Source of the DNA: a bacterium D16-34
GTDB taxonomy: Bacteria; Actinomycetota; Coriobacteriia; Coriobacteriales; Eggerthellaceae
Length of the DNA: 40,626 bases
Assembly: GCA_003612515.1 (NCBI GenBank)
Contig: RAZB01000012.1
Location: 1 to 40,626 of the forward strand
Reading direction: 5' to 3'
Shown: positions 1-7,467 of the stretch, one piece after another
Layout: each line of letters starts with the position of its first letter
Numbering within the stretch: position 1 is the stretch's first letter
Made by a program: the position numbers and the translations under genes
Notes under the pieces: generated by a model
What the model saw: the letters and a program-made list of their open reading frames with translations, nothing else
What the model was told of the DNA's origin: nothing
The model's database searches: none

Positions 1-20
1 ACCGTTTCTCTGTCATACAT
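1..20 (-). CDS. 5' end of a gene that leaves the window (partial)
   Basis: On the minus strand an AAAGGAG ribosome binding site (positions 32-26) lies 5 nt before an ATG at 20-18 and 9 nt before another ATG at 16-14. Both frames are open to the window edge (MYDRETV or MTEKR). Only six or seven codons are visible, so the product cannot be named. The strong, well-spaced Shine-Dalgarno sequence is the whole evidence. Confidence 0.4.
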
Positions 21-49
21 GCGGACTCCTTTCCCGGACCTGTGTTGGT

Positions 50-121
50 CCAAGTTTTTGTCCGCACCCCCAAAAACACCCGATTTTCCCCGACTAGGGG
101 CATTTTCCAGCCAAAACTTGG
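50..121. repeat. Nested inverted repeat upstream of the left-edge gene
   Basis: CCAAGTTTT (50-58) is the exact reverse complement of AAAACTTGG (113-121). Inside lies a smaller CCCC-gacta-GGGG hairpin (88-100). The structure sits in the non-coding stretch between the MFS gene and the minus-strand start at position 20. It could be a leader RNA structure or an operator for the left-edge gene. The stem is short, so chance is possible. Confidence 0.3.
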
Positions 122-235
122 TATTTTGTTTAGTCTTTTCTCAGGGTGGTGCTCATTTCGTGTGTCCAAGTCGTAGCAAGTTGCTTGCAGGGTTGCTCTA
201 GAACGGCTCGATATATCGTTTGCAGGATCGCTTAT

Positions 236-1501
236 TTAGCGACGGGTGTAACGGACTTGCAAAGTAAGCGCACAGATCCCGGCAAGCATAACGATGGTAC
301 CCTGTATAACAAACGGCAGGCTACTTGCCGTTCCAGCCATAGAGAATGCGAGCCCGAAAAGGCTGGAAGCAAGTGCAATGCCTAAATCAATAGCATTTTG
401 CTGGATTGCAAACGCGGTTGCTCGGTGAGCGATGTGCATGCAAGAGGATGTAAGCGATTGCGAAGCGGTAATATTACCAGCATATCCAAGGCCAACGAGT
501 GTGCCTGATGTGAGCAAGACAAAGAAATTATTCGGAGCGTATGCAAGGCTAAGGACGCCAAAACCTATGCATCCCAACCAAAGACTTATGCTGAGTCGTA
601 TGTTCATACGGTCAGATAACCACCCTGCAAGCGGATTGCCTACCAAGCCTCCTGCGCCTAGGATAGTGAAATAAATACCCGTGTTAAGGGTTTCCTCGCA
701 AGCATTGAGATAGGTGCCAGCAAAACTAAAAACAAGACCATAGCTCATGGCTGCACATAATGTGCAGACGACAATAAACCAGAGAGTTTTGTTCGAGAGG
801 AAAGGCTTGAGGCGCGCTCTCCAGGAAGACGAAACATTGTATAAGGTGTCAGATGGAATGTTGTGTGAGGTGTCGGGTGGAATATTGGATGAGGCATCAG
901 GCGAAACGTTGTGTGAGTTGTCAGATGAGGTGTGTCCGGATGCAGAGACGGCAGGCATTGCGACGAGCGCAATAAGCGCCAAGAATGCGCTTGTGCCCAA
1001 TACCACAAAACAGATCTGATAACTTATAAGTTCAATGAGTTTAAACGCTAGAACCGGACCTAAAAGAAGCGATGCTGAGGTAATAAAACGATATAGTCCT
1101 AAGTACCAGCCATTCTTATCAATTGGCGAAACATTGCAAACCGTAGTAGTGGCGCACGACCAAAATGATGCAAGTCCGATAGCTTGTATGCAGCGCGCAG
1201 CAATAATGCTTGCAAAGGAAGAGCTGCCAACAAAAACAAAGGCGCCTATCACGAAAGAAAGCATCCCGCAGATCATGACCGGCTTGGTTCCTATCCTGTC
1301 AGCCAAAGCCCCGAAAACGAAGCGCAGTGCAATGGCTACAGCCAAAAAGATTGTTGTTTGCGTGCCTGCCTCAAATGCTGAAAGAGAGCAGCTTAAAGCA
1401 TATAACGGCGTGATAGACATGAAGATGTTGTTGTAGCTAAAAGCTAAAAAAGCTGCAACAAACAGGGGAAGCAATGTACGCCAGATTTGTGGAGAAGTCA
1501 T
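236..1501 (-). CDS. Major facilitator superfamily transporter
   Basis: This 421-residue protein has about twelve hydrophobic segments in two six-helix halves, the usual size and plan of an MFS secondary transporter in the cytoplasmic membrane. The loop between helices 2 and 3 carries a GALADRIGTKP sequence, matching the MFS signature G-x-x-x-D-R-x-G-x-(K/R), and the second half repeats it as GWLSDRMNIR. The central loop (about residues 190-230) holds four copies of an eight-residue Ser/Asp/His/Asn/Pro-rich unit, an unusual insertion. The substrate cannot be read from sequence. The gene starts 4 nt after the stop of the Crp/Fnr-type gene and is the last gene of the molybdoenzyme operon, so it may move that enzyme's substrate or product. 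That link is inference. Confidence 0.85.
   Translation of the reverse strand: MTSPQIWRTLLPLFVAAFLAFSYNNIFMSITPLYALSCSLSAFEAGTQTTIFLAVAIALRFVFGALADRIGTKPVMICGMLSFVIGAFVFVGSSSFASIIAARCIQAIGLASFWSCATTTVCNVSPIDKNGWYLGLYRFITSASLLLGPVLAFKLIELISYQICFVVLGTSAFLALIALVAMPAVSASGHTSSDNSHNVSPDASSNIPPDTSHNIPSDTLYNVSSSWRARLKPFLSNKTLWFIVVCTLCAAMSYGLVFSFAGTYLNACEETLNTGIYFTILGAGGLVGNPLAGWLSDRMNIRLSISLWLGCIGFGVLSLAYAPNNFFVLLTSGTLVGLGYAGNITASQSLTSSCMHIAHRATAFAIQQNAIDLGIALASSLFGLAFSMAGTASSLPFVIQGTIVMLAGICALTLQVRYTRR
833..928. repeat. Four-copy 24-bp tandem repeat inside the MFS gene
   Basis: Four consecutive 24-bp units (833-856, 857-880, 881-904, 905-928) share most positions. Read on the minus strand they encode an eight-residue unit such as PDTSHNIP four times, in the cytoplasmic loop between the two halves of the transporter. 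Because 24 is a multiple of three, gain or loss of copies would keep the frame. Confidence 0.85.
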
Positions 1502-1505
1502 CGCA

Positions 1506-2240
1506 TTATTCCATGGCAGCTATACGTTCAAGCGTATGCAGATCAAGTATGTGAATGCTCGAACGTCGCTTTTCGAGAGCGCCTTGTGCTTGCAGTCGCG
1601 ACATCGCAGTGGTTACTGAGTTTCGGCTAATGCCAAGCATGTTTGCCACTTCGTTGTTGGTGTATGGAAGCACAATATCGCGCGTGTCTGTTTTGTTAAA
1701 AGAAGCGTGCGTGTCGGTTGCTTCAATGGAACCATCTTGCGTAAGCTGTTCATGCGCTAATTGAACAAGTAGCATTGCTACGCGCTGACCCGTTGCATAA
1801 AAAGATGAATTAATCGCCTCTTTGGTCTGCATAGAAAGCATGCCAAAAAGGTAGCGAATGGTGCGGTCGGTAAATTCGGGACAGGTGTGCAAAAGCTTGA
1901 AGAACGAATCTTTGGGAATAGCGATAATCTTGCAGTTTTCCAAACATTGAGCCGTTGACATTGGCATACAGTCATCGCGAAGAATATGGAAACCAAAAAA
2001 TGAGCCAGCAACATAGCGGTCGATTACCTTTTTACGACCCGTTGCATCAAGACGAAAACACTCCAGAGAGCCTTCGTCAAGGTAATAGTGGTACTCGTTG
2101 GGTTCATTAACCCAAAAGACTACAGCATTTTTGGGATACGTTTTAAGCCGATAGGTTGCTTGTGCAGTCTGAAGCATAGATTCAAGCTCATCGCGCCGCG
2201 TTAAGTTGTCGAGGTTTTCGTTCTTCCCGGTCCAGCTCAT
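1506..2240 (-). CDS. Crp/Fnr family transcriptional regulator
   Basis: This 244-residue protein has an N-terminal cyclic-nucleotide-binding-type beta barrel (about residues 30-130; note DEGSLECFRLDATGRKKVI and the following AGSFFG turn) and a C-terminal winged helix-turn-helix (about 190-235; EVANMLGISRNSVTTAMSRL is the recognition motif). It lacks the N-terminal cysteine cluster of oxygen-sensing FNR, so an Fe-S sensor of that kind is unlikely. The start is supported by AAGGAGGG a few bases before the ATG. It follows the molybdoenzyme genes after a 106-bp gap with two stem-loops and is followed 4 nt later by the MFS gene. It probably controls this operon; the ligand is unknown. Confidence 0.88.
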   Translation of the reverse strand: MSWTGKNENLDNLTRRDELESMLQTAQATYRLKTYPKNAVVFWVNEPNEYHYYLDEGSLECFRLDATGRKKVIDRYVAGSFFGFHILRDDCMPMSTAQCLENCKIIAIPKDSFFKLLHTCPEFTDRTIRYLFGMLSMQTKEAINSSFYATGQRVAMLLVQLAHEQLTQDGSIEATDTHASFNKTDTRDIVLPYTNNEVANMLGISRNSVTTAMSRLQAQGALEKRRSSIHILDLHTLERIAAME

Positions 2241-2258
2241 TGGCTTCCCTCCTTGGAT

Positions 2259-2329
2259 GCAGGTAGCCCGGAGGGGTGGCTACCTGCAACGCTAGCTGCT
2301 GTAGGTGCACTTTCAGCAAGCGCACCTAC
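2259..2329 (-). terminator. Two stem-loops between the Fe-S subunit gene and the crp-type gene
   Basis: There are two perfect inverted repeats: GTAGGTGC/GCACCTAC (2301-2308 with 2322-2329) and GCAGGTAGCC/GGCTACCTGC (2259-2268 with 2278-2287). In the direction of transcription the 8-bp stem comes first, then the 10-bp stem, which ends just before the ribosome binding site of the regulator. Neither has a U-tract, so a full rho-independent terminator is doubtful. Partial termination or RNA processing and 3'-end protection fits better. Confidence 0.5.
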
Positions 2330-2346
2330 ACTATTATCGGGTTGAT

Positions 2347-2916
2347 TTATACATAGTACACAGAAGGAGTAGTGTTGTTCTCTTCCAGGTACGGCTTTGC
2401 CCCTTTTTCAGCGATGTATTTTGATACTTCACTCTCAGGATCGTTGAGATCGCCTACAATACGAGCTTCTGCTGGGCAAGCTTGCACGCACCATGGCTTG
2501 TGGTCGTTGTCCTGACGATCGAAGCACATAGTGCACTTCGATGAAACAGAGTTTTCGGTATCAAGTTGTGGGATCTCATAGGGGCACGCCTTGACACAGG
2601 TGCCGCAACCAATGCAAACTTCCTGATCGACTACAACTGCGCCATTGTCGTCACGTTTGTGCATTGCGCCAGTCGGGCAAGTCTCCACGCATGCCGGCTC
2701 TGCGCAGTGGTTGCAAAGGGTGGGGCGGAAGTTCATGGTGACGTTTGGATACGTGCCAACAGGTTGATAAGGCGAAGCATCCTCATTGTCACGGTTCAAG
2801 AGGTGACCCCAGTAAATGTCGCCGGGGATATCATTTGAAATTTTGCAGGTCACTACACATGTTTGGCAACCCATGCAACGTGTTGTATCTACAACCATTC
2901 CGTATTGCTTAGCCAT
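2347..2916 (-). CDS. Four-cluster 4Fe-4S subunit of a molybdopterin oxidoreductase (DmsB-like)
   Basis: This 189-residue electron-transfer protein has four ferredoxin-type cysteine groups. The first is C14-x2-C17-x2-C20-x3-C24. Others lie at CNHCAEPACVETCP (around residue 69), CIGCGTCVKACP (around 102) and CTMCFDRQ...CVQACP (around 128-145). This is the pattern of the DmsB/NrfC/PhsB family, which passes electrons between a quinol-interacting partner and the catalytic subunit. It has no signal peptide and is expected to be co-exported with the Tat-targeted partner. The gene lies 7 nt after the catalytic subunit gene. No DmsC-like anchor follows, so the membrane partner must be elsewhere or a different donor is used. 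Confidence 0.92.
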   Translation of the reverse strand: MAKQYGMVVDTTRCMGCQTCVVTCKISNDIPGDIYWGHLLNRDNEDASPYQPVGTYPNVTMNFRPTLCNHCAEPACVETCPTGAMHKRDDNGAVVVDQEVCIGCGTCVKACPYEIPQLDTENSVSSKCTMCFDRQDNDHKPWCVQACPAEARIVGDLNDPESEVSKYIAEKGAKPYLEENNTTPSVYYV

Positions 2917-2923
2917 ATCGCAC

Positions 2924-5389
2924 CTACGCCTTCTCTACTTCAACGAGCACGTCATAGAAAGCTGTGCACGTTTGTGAAATGTGTTCTTCAGTGGGGTTTA
3001 ATGTCAAATGTGTGAGCGTTTGATAGTTACCCTCGATGGTGTAATCGGGAGTCCAACCGCTTTGTGTGGCGACCGTACCCGGAACGATGCCCTCGGTCAG
3101 CAGGACTTTCATCTTGCATGCACCGCGGTCATTGGTAATGCTCACTATGTCACCATCAGAGATATTGCGCTCTTTGGCGTCCACGGGATTCATCTCAAGC
3201 CATGGCTCGTCTGCGATGCCGGCAAGAGCGGGGATGCCGATATGCTGGGTGTGAACGTTGAGGCGGTCGTGGTACTGTAAAAATACCAGCGGGTATTTCT
3301 CGCCCAGCTCGGATTTGGGGTCTTCAAGCATTGGTTTATAGCAGGGCACTTCTTCCTCAAATTCAACCAGGTCATCGTTGTAGAATGTGAACTTCGTTGA
3401 AGGGGTAGCGAAAACGCCGTCGCCAAAGACAATTTGCGAATCATAGATTCCATCCGGACGACCCCAGATGCCTTCTTCAACTGCTTTGTCGAAATCGAAC
3501 CCTTCCCATGCGGGATGTTCTTCGTTAACGAAACTGCGAACCCATTCTTCGTCGGTTTTTGCCCAAAGGTCACCAAGGCCGACCTTTTCTGCCAAAAGCG
3601 ACATGATTTCAACGTCAGACTTGCTTTCGCCGATAGGGGTGACAGTCGGACTCTGGAAGAACACCCACGGAGAGCGATCTAAGAAGTCCCACTTCTCCCA
3701 ATAGTTGCAGGCAGGAAGCACATAGTCTGAGTATTTTGCTGTCCAAGTCCAATACGGATCAACGGTGACGATGGTTGAAATGTTGGGAAGCACTTCATTG
3801 ATGATGCGGTTCGAATCCGGGCTCATATTGATGAAGTTGGAGTTGGCAAACCACATGAAGTCAATGGGGTTGGGGTCTTTATTGATGATCTGCTCATAGA
3901 GCGTGGAGCTCTTCACCATATTGACGGCGTTTTCACCGGTATTTGCCCACTCTTCATAGTTAAATGCCGGAATAGTGATGCCTGGAGTAGAGCGAATAGA
4001 TGCAGTACCGCCAGCGTGAGAAGCGCCACCACCCTCAATGCCGATGTAACCTGCAATGGCTGCCAAGGTAGCTACGGTGCGGAACGGCGAGTGTGAATTG
4101 TAGACACGCTGCATGCCTTGACCCATGCGGATACCAGCAGGTTTAGCGTTGATGTATTCCATGGCGAAGTTCTCGATAATCTCAGGATCAAGACCGGTGA
4201 TCTCAGAGGTGTATTCGAGCGTATATTTTGAAACCTCGTCACAAAGATGGTCGAATGCAGTGCGGCAGGTTTCGCCATCAACTTCAAATGTGCCACTTAG
4301 GGAAGGGGTAACGCCTTCGGTGGTATTTGCAACAGCGGTTTCAGTTGCTGGATCCCAAACCATCCATGCGGCATCGTCGCCTTCGCCATCGCGTAGAAGC
4401 GCGCCGTCTGATTCGCGAACCAAGAAAGGTCCAACTGAATTTTTGATGAGCCAGTCTTTAGCGTGCAGATCCTTTGAGATGATAATGTTCATCATGCCAA
4501 GAGCAAGCGCCGGGTCGGTTTGTGCGCGAATAGGGATCCACTCATCAGCGATAGCCGCAGTCGAGCAGAGGCGTGGGTCAACAACGACAATCTTCGCACC
4601 GTTTTCGCGAGCTTTTACCAGGTAGCGGAATTCAGAGGTATGTGTGTCGGCGACGTTTCGACCCCACAAGACTACCAAATTTGAATTCATATAGTCGCGC
4701 GTGTCGTGCGCGCCGCGACCTTGGCCAAACGTAAGCGTCATACCCATAGTTGCGCCATGATCGCCCATGATGCCTTCAATGTCGAAAGCAGTAGCCCCAT
4801 AGCATCCTGCGAAACGGGTCGGTGCTTCCCAGGAGAGCTTAGAGAGATTGCCTGTGAAGCTGTAGAAGCCGCAGGCTTTAGAGCCATATGCTTCTTTGGA
4901 TGCCTCCAAGGCGGCTGCAATTTCATCAATTGCTTGCTCCCAGGTAATGCGTTCGAACTCGCCTGAGCCGCGCTTACCAGTGCGCTTCATGGGATACATA
5001 ACGCGAACGTTTTCGTCGTGTGTGCGGGTGCCAAGTGCCATAGAGCGCAAGCAGGCGTTGGCGTAGTCGTCGCGCCCAGGCATTTGACCAGGTACGACAG
5101 TGTAGATGCGGTCATCTTTGACGCGCGCACGTAAATGACAACGAGACGTGCAGTTAACCGAACAACATGCGCTACTGTAGCTAAAGCCTTCTTCAGGATC
5201 ACCGGCGGTTTCTGCAAGTGACGTGTTTTCAGTGGCATCTTCTTCAGAACCATTAGTTTGTGAGGCACAGCCAGTCATCCCTAAAGCAGTCGTGACGGTA
5301 ATCCAGCCAGCACCTTTGACAAATGTGCGACGCGTGAGCTTTCCGTCTTTTACGAACTCTACGGGAGCCTTTGACTCTGTTCGTTCCAT
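2924..5389 (-). CDS. Tat-exported molybdopterin-dependent oxidoreductase, catalytic subunit (DMSO reductase family)
   Basis: The protein is 821 residues from the ATG at 5389, chosen because GGAGGAG stands just upstream; a longer ORF start lacks such a site. A twin-arginine signal lies at R20-R21 (TRRTFVKG), with a possible lipobox-like Cys at 41. An N-terminal 4Fe-4S motif follows: C76-x3-C80-x3-C84 with C113. The rest matches the molybdopterin oxidoreductase fold (LVVLWGRNVADTH; IVVVDPRLCSTA; VLPACNYWEKWDF) and a C-terminal molydopterin dinucleotide-binding domain (from about residue 690). The metal-ligand region reads GDHGATMGMTLTFG where DmsA has GDYSSAQ, so the usual serine ligand is not obvious. 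It is the first gene of an operon with the Fe-S subunit, a Crp-type regulator and a transporter. The substrate is unknown. Confidence 0.9.
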   Translation of the reverse strand: MERTESKAPVEFVKDGKLTRRTFVKGAGWITVTTALGMTGCASQTNGSEEDATENTSLAETAGDPEEGFSYSSACCSVNCTSRCHLRARVKDDRIYTVVPGQMPGRDDYANACLRSMALGTRTHDENVRVMYPMKRTGKRGSGEFERITWEQAIDEIAAALEASKEAYGSKACGFYSFTGNLSKLSWEAPTRFAGCYGATAFDIEGIMGDHGATMGMTLTFGQGRGAHDTRDYMNSNLVVLWGRNVADTHTSEFRYLVKARENGAKIVVVDPRLCSTAAIADEWIPIRAQTDPALALGMMNIIISKDLHAKDWLIKNSVGPFLVRESDGALLRDGEGDDAAWMVWDPATETAVANTTEGVTPSLSGTFEVDGETCRTAFDHLCDEVSKYTLEYTSEITGLDPEIIENFAMEYINAKPAGIRMGQGMQRVYNSHSPFRTVATLAAIAGYIGIEGGGASHAGGTASIRSTPGITIPAFNYEEWANTGENAVNMVKSSTLYEQIINKDPNPIDFMWFANSNFINMSPDSNRIINEVLPNISTIVTVDPYWTWTAKYSDYVLPACNYWEKWDFLDRSPWVFFQSPTVTPIGESKSDVEIMSLLAEKVGLGDLWAKTDEEWVRSFVNEEHPAWEGFDFDKAVEEGIWGRPDGIYDSQIVFGDGVFATPSTKFTFYNDDLVEFEEEVPCYKPMLEDPKSELGEKYPLVFLQYHDRLNVHTQHIGIPALAGIADEPWLEMNPVDAKERNISDGDIVSITNDRGACKMKVLLTEGIVPGTVATQSGWTPDYTIEGNYQTLTHLTLNPTEEHISQTCTAFYDVLVEVEKA

Positions 5390-5420
5390 ACTCCTCCTCC
5401 ATCTCTTGATGTACAAGTAC

Positions 5421-5441
5421 GTCTTTGATCTTTGCAAAGAC
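5421..5441. promoter_or_regulatory. Inverted repeat GTCTTTG-N7-CAAAGAC upstream of the molybdoenzyme operon
   Basis: GTCTTTG (5421-5427) and CAAAGAC (5435-5441) are exact reverse complements, 32 bp upstream of the catalytic subunit start. The 21-bp size and symmetry would suit a dimeric regulator such as the Crp/Fnr protein encoded in the same operon. It does not match the classical FNR or CRP consensus well, so the assignment is only a suggestion. Confidence 0.4.
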
Positions 5442-5683
5442 GGTCGTTTTGAGGGGAAACCTTAACAAGCAGCGCCCACAGTACTGATTTTGAGACAAGG
5501 CAATGCAAGACTAGAGGCTCGGCGCAAACTGACCTGCCATTAAGCAAAACCCTTGAAGCAAAAAAATGAGACGTACGATAGAACTTGAGCTAACCGGCTC
5601 CTCTTCCGGTTGTTCCCCCTCTATTAAACGATGAAAGCAAGTATAGGAAGCATCGCATATAAGTTCCGCCCAATTTTGGGCAG
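5442..5683. other. Non-coding region upstream of the molybdoenzyme operon
   Basis: No convincing gene is seen between the molybdoenzyme leader and the terminator of codB. The only structure noted is a small hairpin AACCGG-N8-CCGGTT (5592-5611). The stretch presumably holds the operon promoter; no clear -35/-10 pair stands out. Confidence 0.4.
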
Positions 5684-5707
5684 AAAAAAGTGCACAATAT
5701 TGTGCAC
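5684..5707 (-). terminator. codB: Palindromic terminator of codB
   Basis: The perfect 18-bp palindrome GTGCACAATATTGTGCAC (5690-5707) is followed on the minus strand by six T residues (5689-5684). Folded as RNA it gives a 6-bp GC-containing stem with an AAUAUU loop and a U-tract, a plausible intrinsic terminator about 100 bp after the codB stop. As a perfect DNA palindrome it could also bind a protein. Confidence 0.6.
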
Positions 5708-5715
5708 AAACACAC

Positions 5716-5741
5716 GTAGAGCCGACATATGTCGGCTCTAC
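5716..5741. repeat. 26-bp perfect palindrome downstream of codB
   Basis: Positions 5716-5741 equal their own reverse complement over 26 bp, with half-site GTAGAGCCGACAT. As RNA it would form an 11-bp stem with a 4-nt ATAT loop on either strand. It lies 8 bp from the 18-bp palindrome. It may be a first terminator hairpin, an mRNA 3'-protecting structure or a protein binding site. Confidence 0.8.
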
Positions 5742-5807
5742 CGGGGTAATGCATGCTCGCATTCGTGTTTGCGAACGAGCGAACTAGAAAACGAGCGAAC
5801 TCAAAAA

Positions 5808-7214
5808 CTAGAGAACTTCGTCGGTCTCCTTGAAGCGAACAACTTTAACACCTTTGGCGCTTGCCATAAGCGTCATGACAAGCCAGTACAAAAGACCTGC
5901 CAAAATGAGCGAGTTGAGGCCAGGAATGCCAATGTTGAGGATGCCGGAAACTTCGCCGATAGCAAAGCCGATAACCCACATGAGAAGTGCAACGGGGTTC
6001 CAGTTCTCAACGCGTTTAGGCAAACCGCCTTCTGCGCGTGATTCATCCAGAATGTCGCGGCTACGGCGAAGCAGGAAGTAGTCAACAACCATAATGCCTG
6101 CAACCGGCGGAATTGCAACGCCCAAAAGCGACAAGAAATCAGTGAAGTAGTTAATGATGCCTACTACAGAAAGCACGGTGCCTGCAATGCCCAAGATCCA
6201 AACCAAGGCATTACGGCTGAGTGCTTTGTTAAACAGGGCGTTTAACATAGTGGCAAAGCCAAGGCTTGATGAGTACAGGTTAATATCGTTGAGCTTGACC
6301 GTAGAGGCTACGACGATGATAACGCCGATAATGCCTGAGGTGCCCATCATGATGTCAACAACGTTCTCGGTGCCCATAGCGTTAGCCAGAAGAACCGCGA
6401 TAAGGTTCATGCCAAGCTCGCCCAAGAAGGTGCCAATAAGGGTCATCCAGAATACTTGGGTGCCATTTTTGAGGTAACGAGCATAGTCTGGCGTGCAGAT
6501 AGCGCCTGTAATAAAGCCGCCAGCCACCATGGTGATGGCCGCGCCCATGCCCATTGCCGGTCCTGGAGGTGCAGCAACAACAAGCTCGCCCAACGAGTGA
6601 CCTTGCAACACGATAGCAGCAGACCAGATAACAGCAATAACGAACAGCGGAACGAAAATCGTGGCGAAGTTAGCAATAGCTTTAATGCCGAATACTACCA
6701 ACAGCGTAATGCCAATACCGGTGATGATGGCCCAGAGTACATACTCACCGGTGATGCCAGTACCTGCGATGAACTCTTCAGTTCCTAAGAAGTCCGTAAA
6801 CGGAATGATGTCGGCCATGCCCTGACCAAATACGCAGTTTTGTACGCCGAACCAACCTACCATGGAGATAGCGACAACGCCTCCGAATACGGCAGAACCG
6901 CCTTTGCCGAGACCAGCCCAGCGTGAAAGCAAGCTCGTCGACAAGCCTTCATGTGCTGCAGCGGTACCTAATGCCCAGCTGACAACCTGCAGCAGGACTG
7001 AACCAAACAACGTAGCCAAGAAGGCATCAAAGAAGGTCATGCCAAAGCCAAGTGCTGCACCTAACATAAGCTGTGATACGCAGCAAATTGCACCGATTCT
7101 GATGAAGAGAATACGCCAGAATGGCTGTTTCGCTTCGGCGGGTACGCGCGATAGCGAGTAATCAATGTCTTCAGTGTCAGTGTTCTCGGCGAGTTCTACT
7201 TTTTCTGTAGCCAT
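5808..7214 (-). CDS. codB: Cytosine permease (NCS1 family)
   Basis: This 468-residue membrane protein has about twelve hydrophobic helices and the NCS1 hallmarks of CodB: a Gly-rich first helix (CVSQLMLGAALGFGMTFFDA) and the helix-3 segment SMVGWFGVQNCVFGQGMADI. It imports cytosine with a cation across the cytoplasmic membrane. The start at 7214 is chosen because AAGGGGG lies a few bases upstream; the ORF extends 14 codons further through a purine-only tract unlikely to be translated. It is divergent from codA, and together they form a cytosine uptake and deamination unit. A TATAAT box on the minus strand (7282-7277) is a likely promoter element. Confidence 0.9.
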   Translation of the reverse strand: MATEKVELAENTDTEDIDYSLSRVPAEAKQPFWRILFIRIGAICCVSQLMLGAALGFGMTFFDAFLATLFGSVLLQVVSWALGTAAAHEGLSTSLLSRWAGLGKGGSAVFGGVVAISMVGWFGVQNCVFGQGMADIIPFTDFLGTEEFIAGTGITGEYVLWAIITGIGITLLVVFGIKAIANFATIFVPLFVIAVIWSAAIVLQGHSLGELVVAAPPGPAMGMGAAITMVAGGFITGAICTPDYARYLKNGTQVFWMTLIGTFLGELGMNLIAVLLANAMGTENVVDIMMGTSGIIGVIIVVASTVKLNDINLYSSSLGFATMLNALFNKALSRNALVWILGIAGTVLSVVGIINYFTDFLSLLGVAIPPVAGIMVVDYFLLRRSRDILDESRAEGGLPKRVENWNPVALLMWVIGFAIGEVSGILNIGIPGLNSLILAGLLYWLVMTLMASAKGVKVVRFKETDEVL

Positions 7215-7276
7215 GATTCCCCCTTCCTTTCTTTCTTTCTTTCCTTTACCTTTCACCCCCTATGGTGAATTGTTGC

Positions 7277-7282
7277 ATTATA
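7277..7282 (-). promoter_or_regulatory. codB: Candidate -10 box of codB
   Basis: Read on the minus strand these bases are TATAAT, 62 bp upstream of the chosen codB start. The -35 region at the expected spacing is a run of T residues and weak, so activation may be needed. Confidence 0.4.
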
Positions 7283-7396
7283 GCGAGAGAAACCGCAAAA
7301 AAGGGCGTTTCATCACTCATGAAAACGGTTGGAAACACACTCTGACGTCAAACGGGGCATTTGGGTGGGTTGACGGTTGTGTTCGTAGTAGAATGG

Positions 7397-7420
7397 CTTG
7401 ATTACAAACTTGATTACAAA
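7397..7420. repeat. 12-bp exact tandem repeat upstream of codA
   Basis: CTTGATTACAAA occurs twice in immediate succession (7397-7408 and 7409-7420), 47 bp before the codA start in the divergent codB/codA promoter region. It could be a paired regulator site on the codA side. Confidence 0.7.
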
Positions 7421-7467
7421 CCGTTGCAATTTGCATGAAACAACGTGTATTACTTGGAGGTAAAACT

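Noticed and set aside
5428-5441. Classical FNR box upstream of the molybdoenzyme
   Set aside because: TTTGC-AAAG-ATCAA-like bases match only one half of TTGAT-N4-ATCAA. The inverted repeat GTCTTTG/CAAAGAC is the better symmetric feature.
5808-7256. Longer codB start at 7256
   Set aside because: The 14 extra codons come from a purine-only tract that forms the ribosome site region of the ATG at 7214.
7370-7394. TTGACG/TAGAAT promoter of codA
   Set aside because: The spacer is only 13 bp, too short for a standard promoter.
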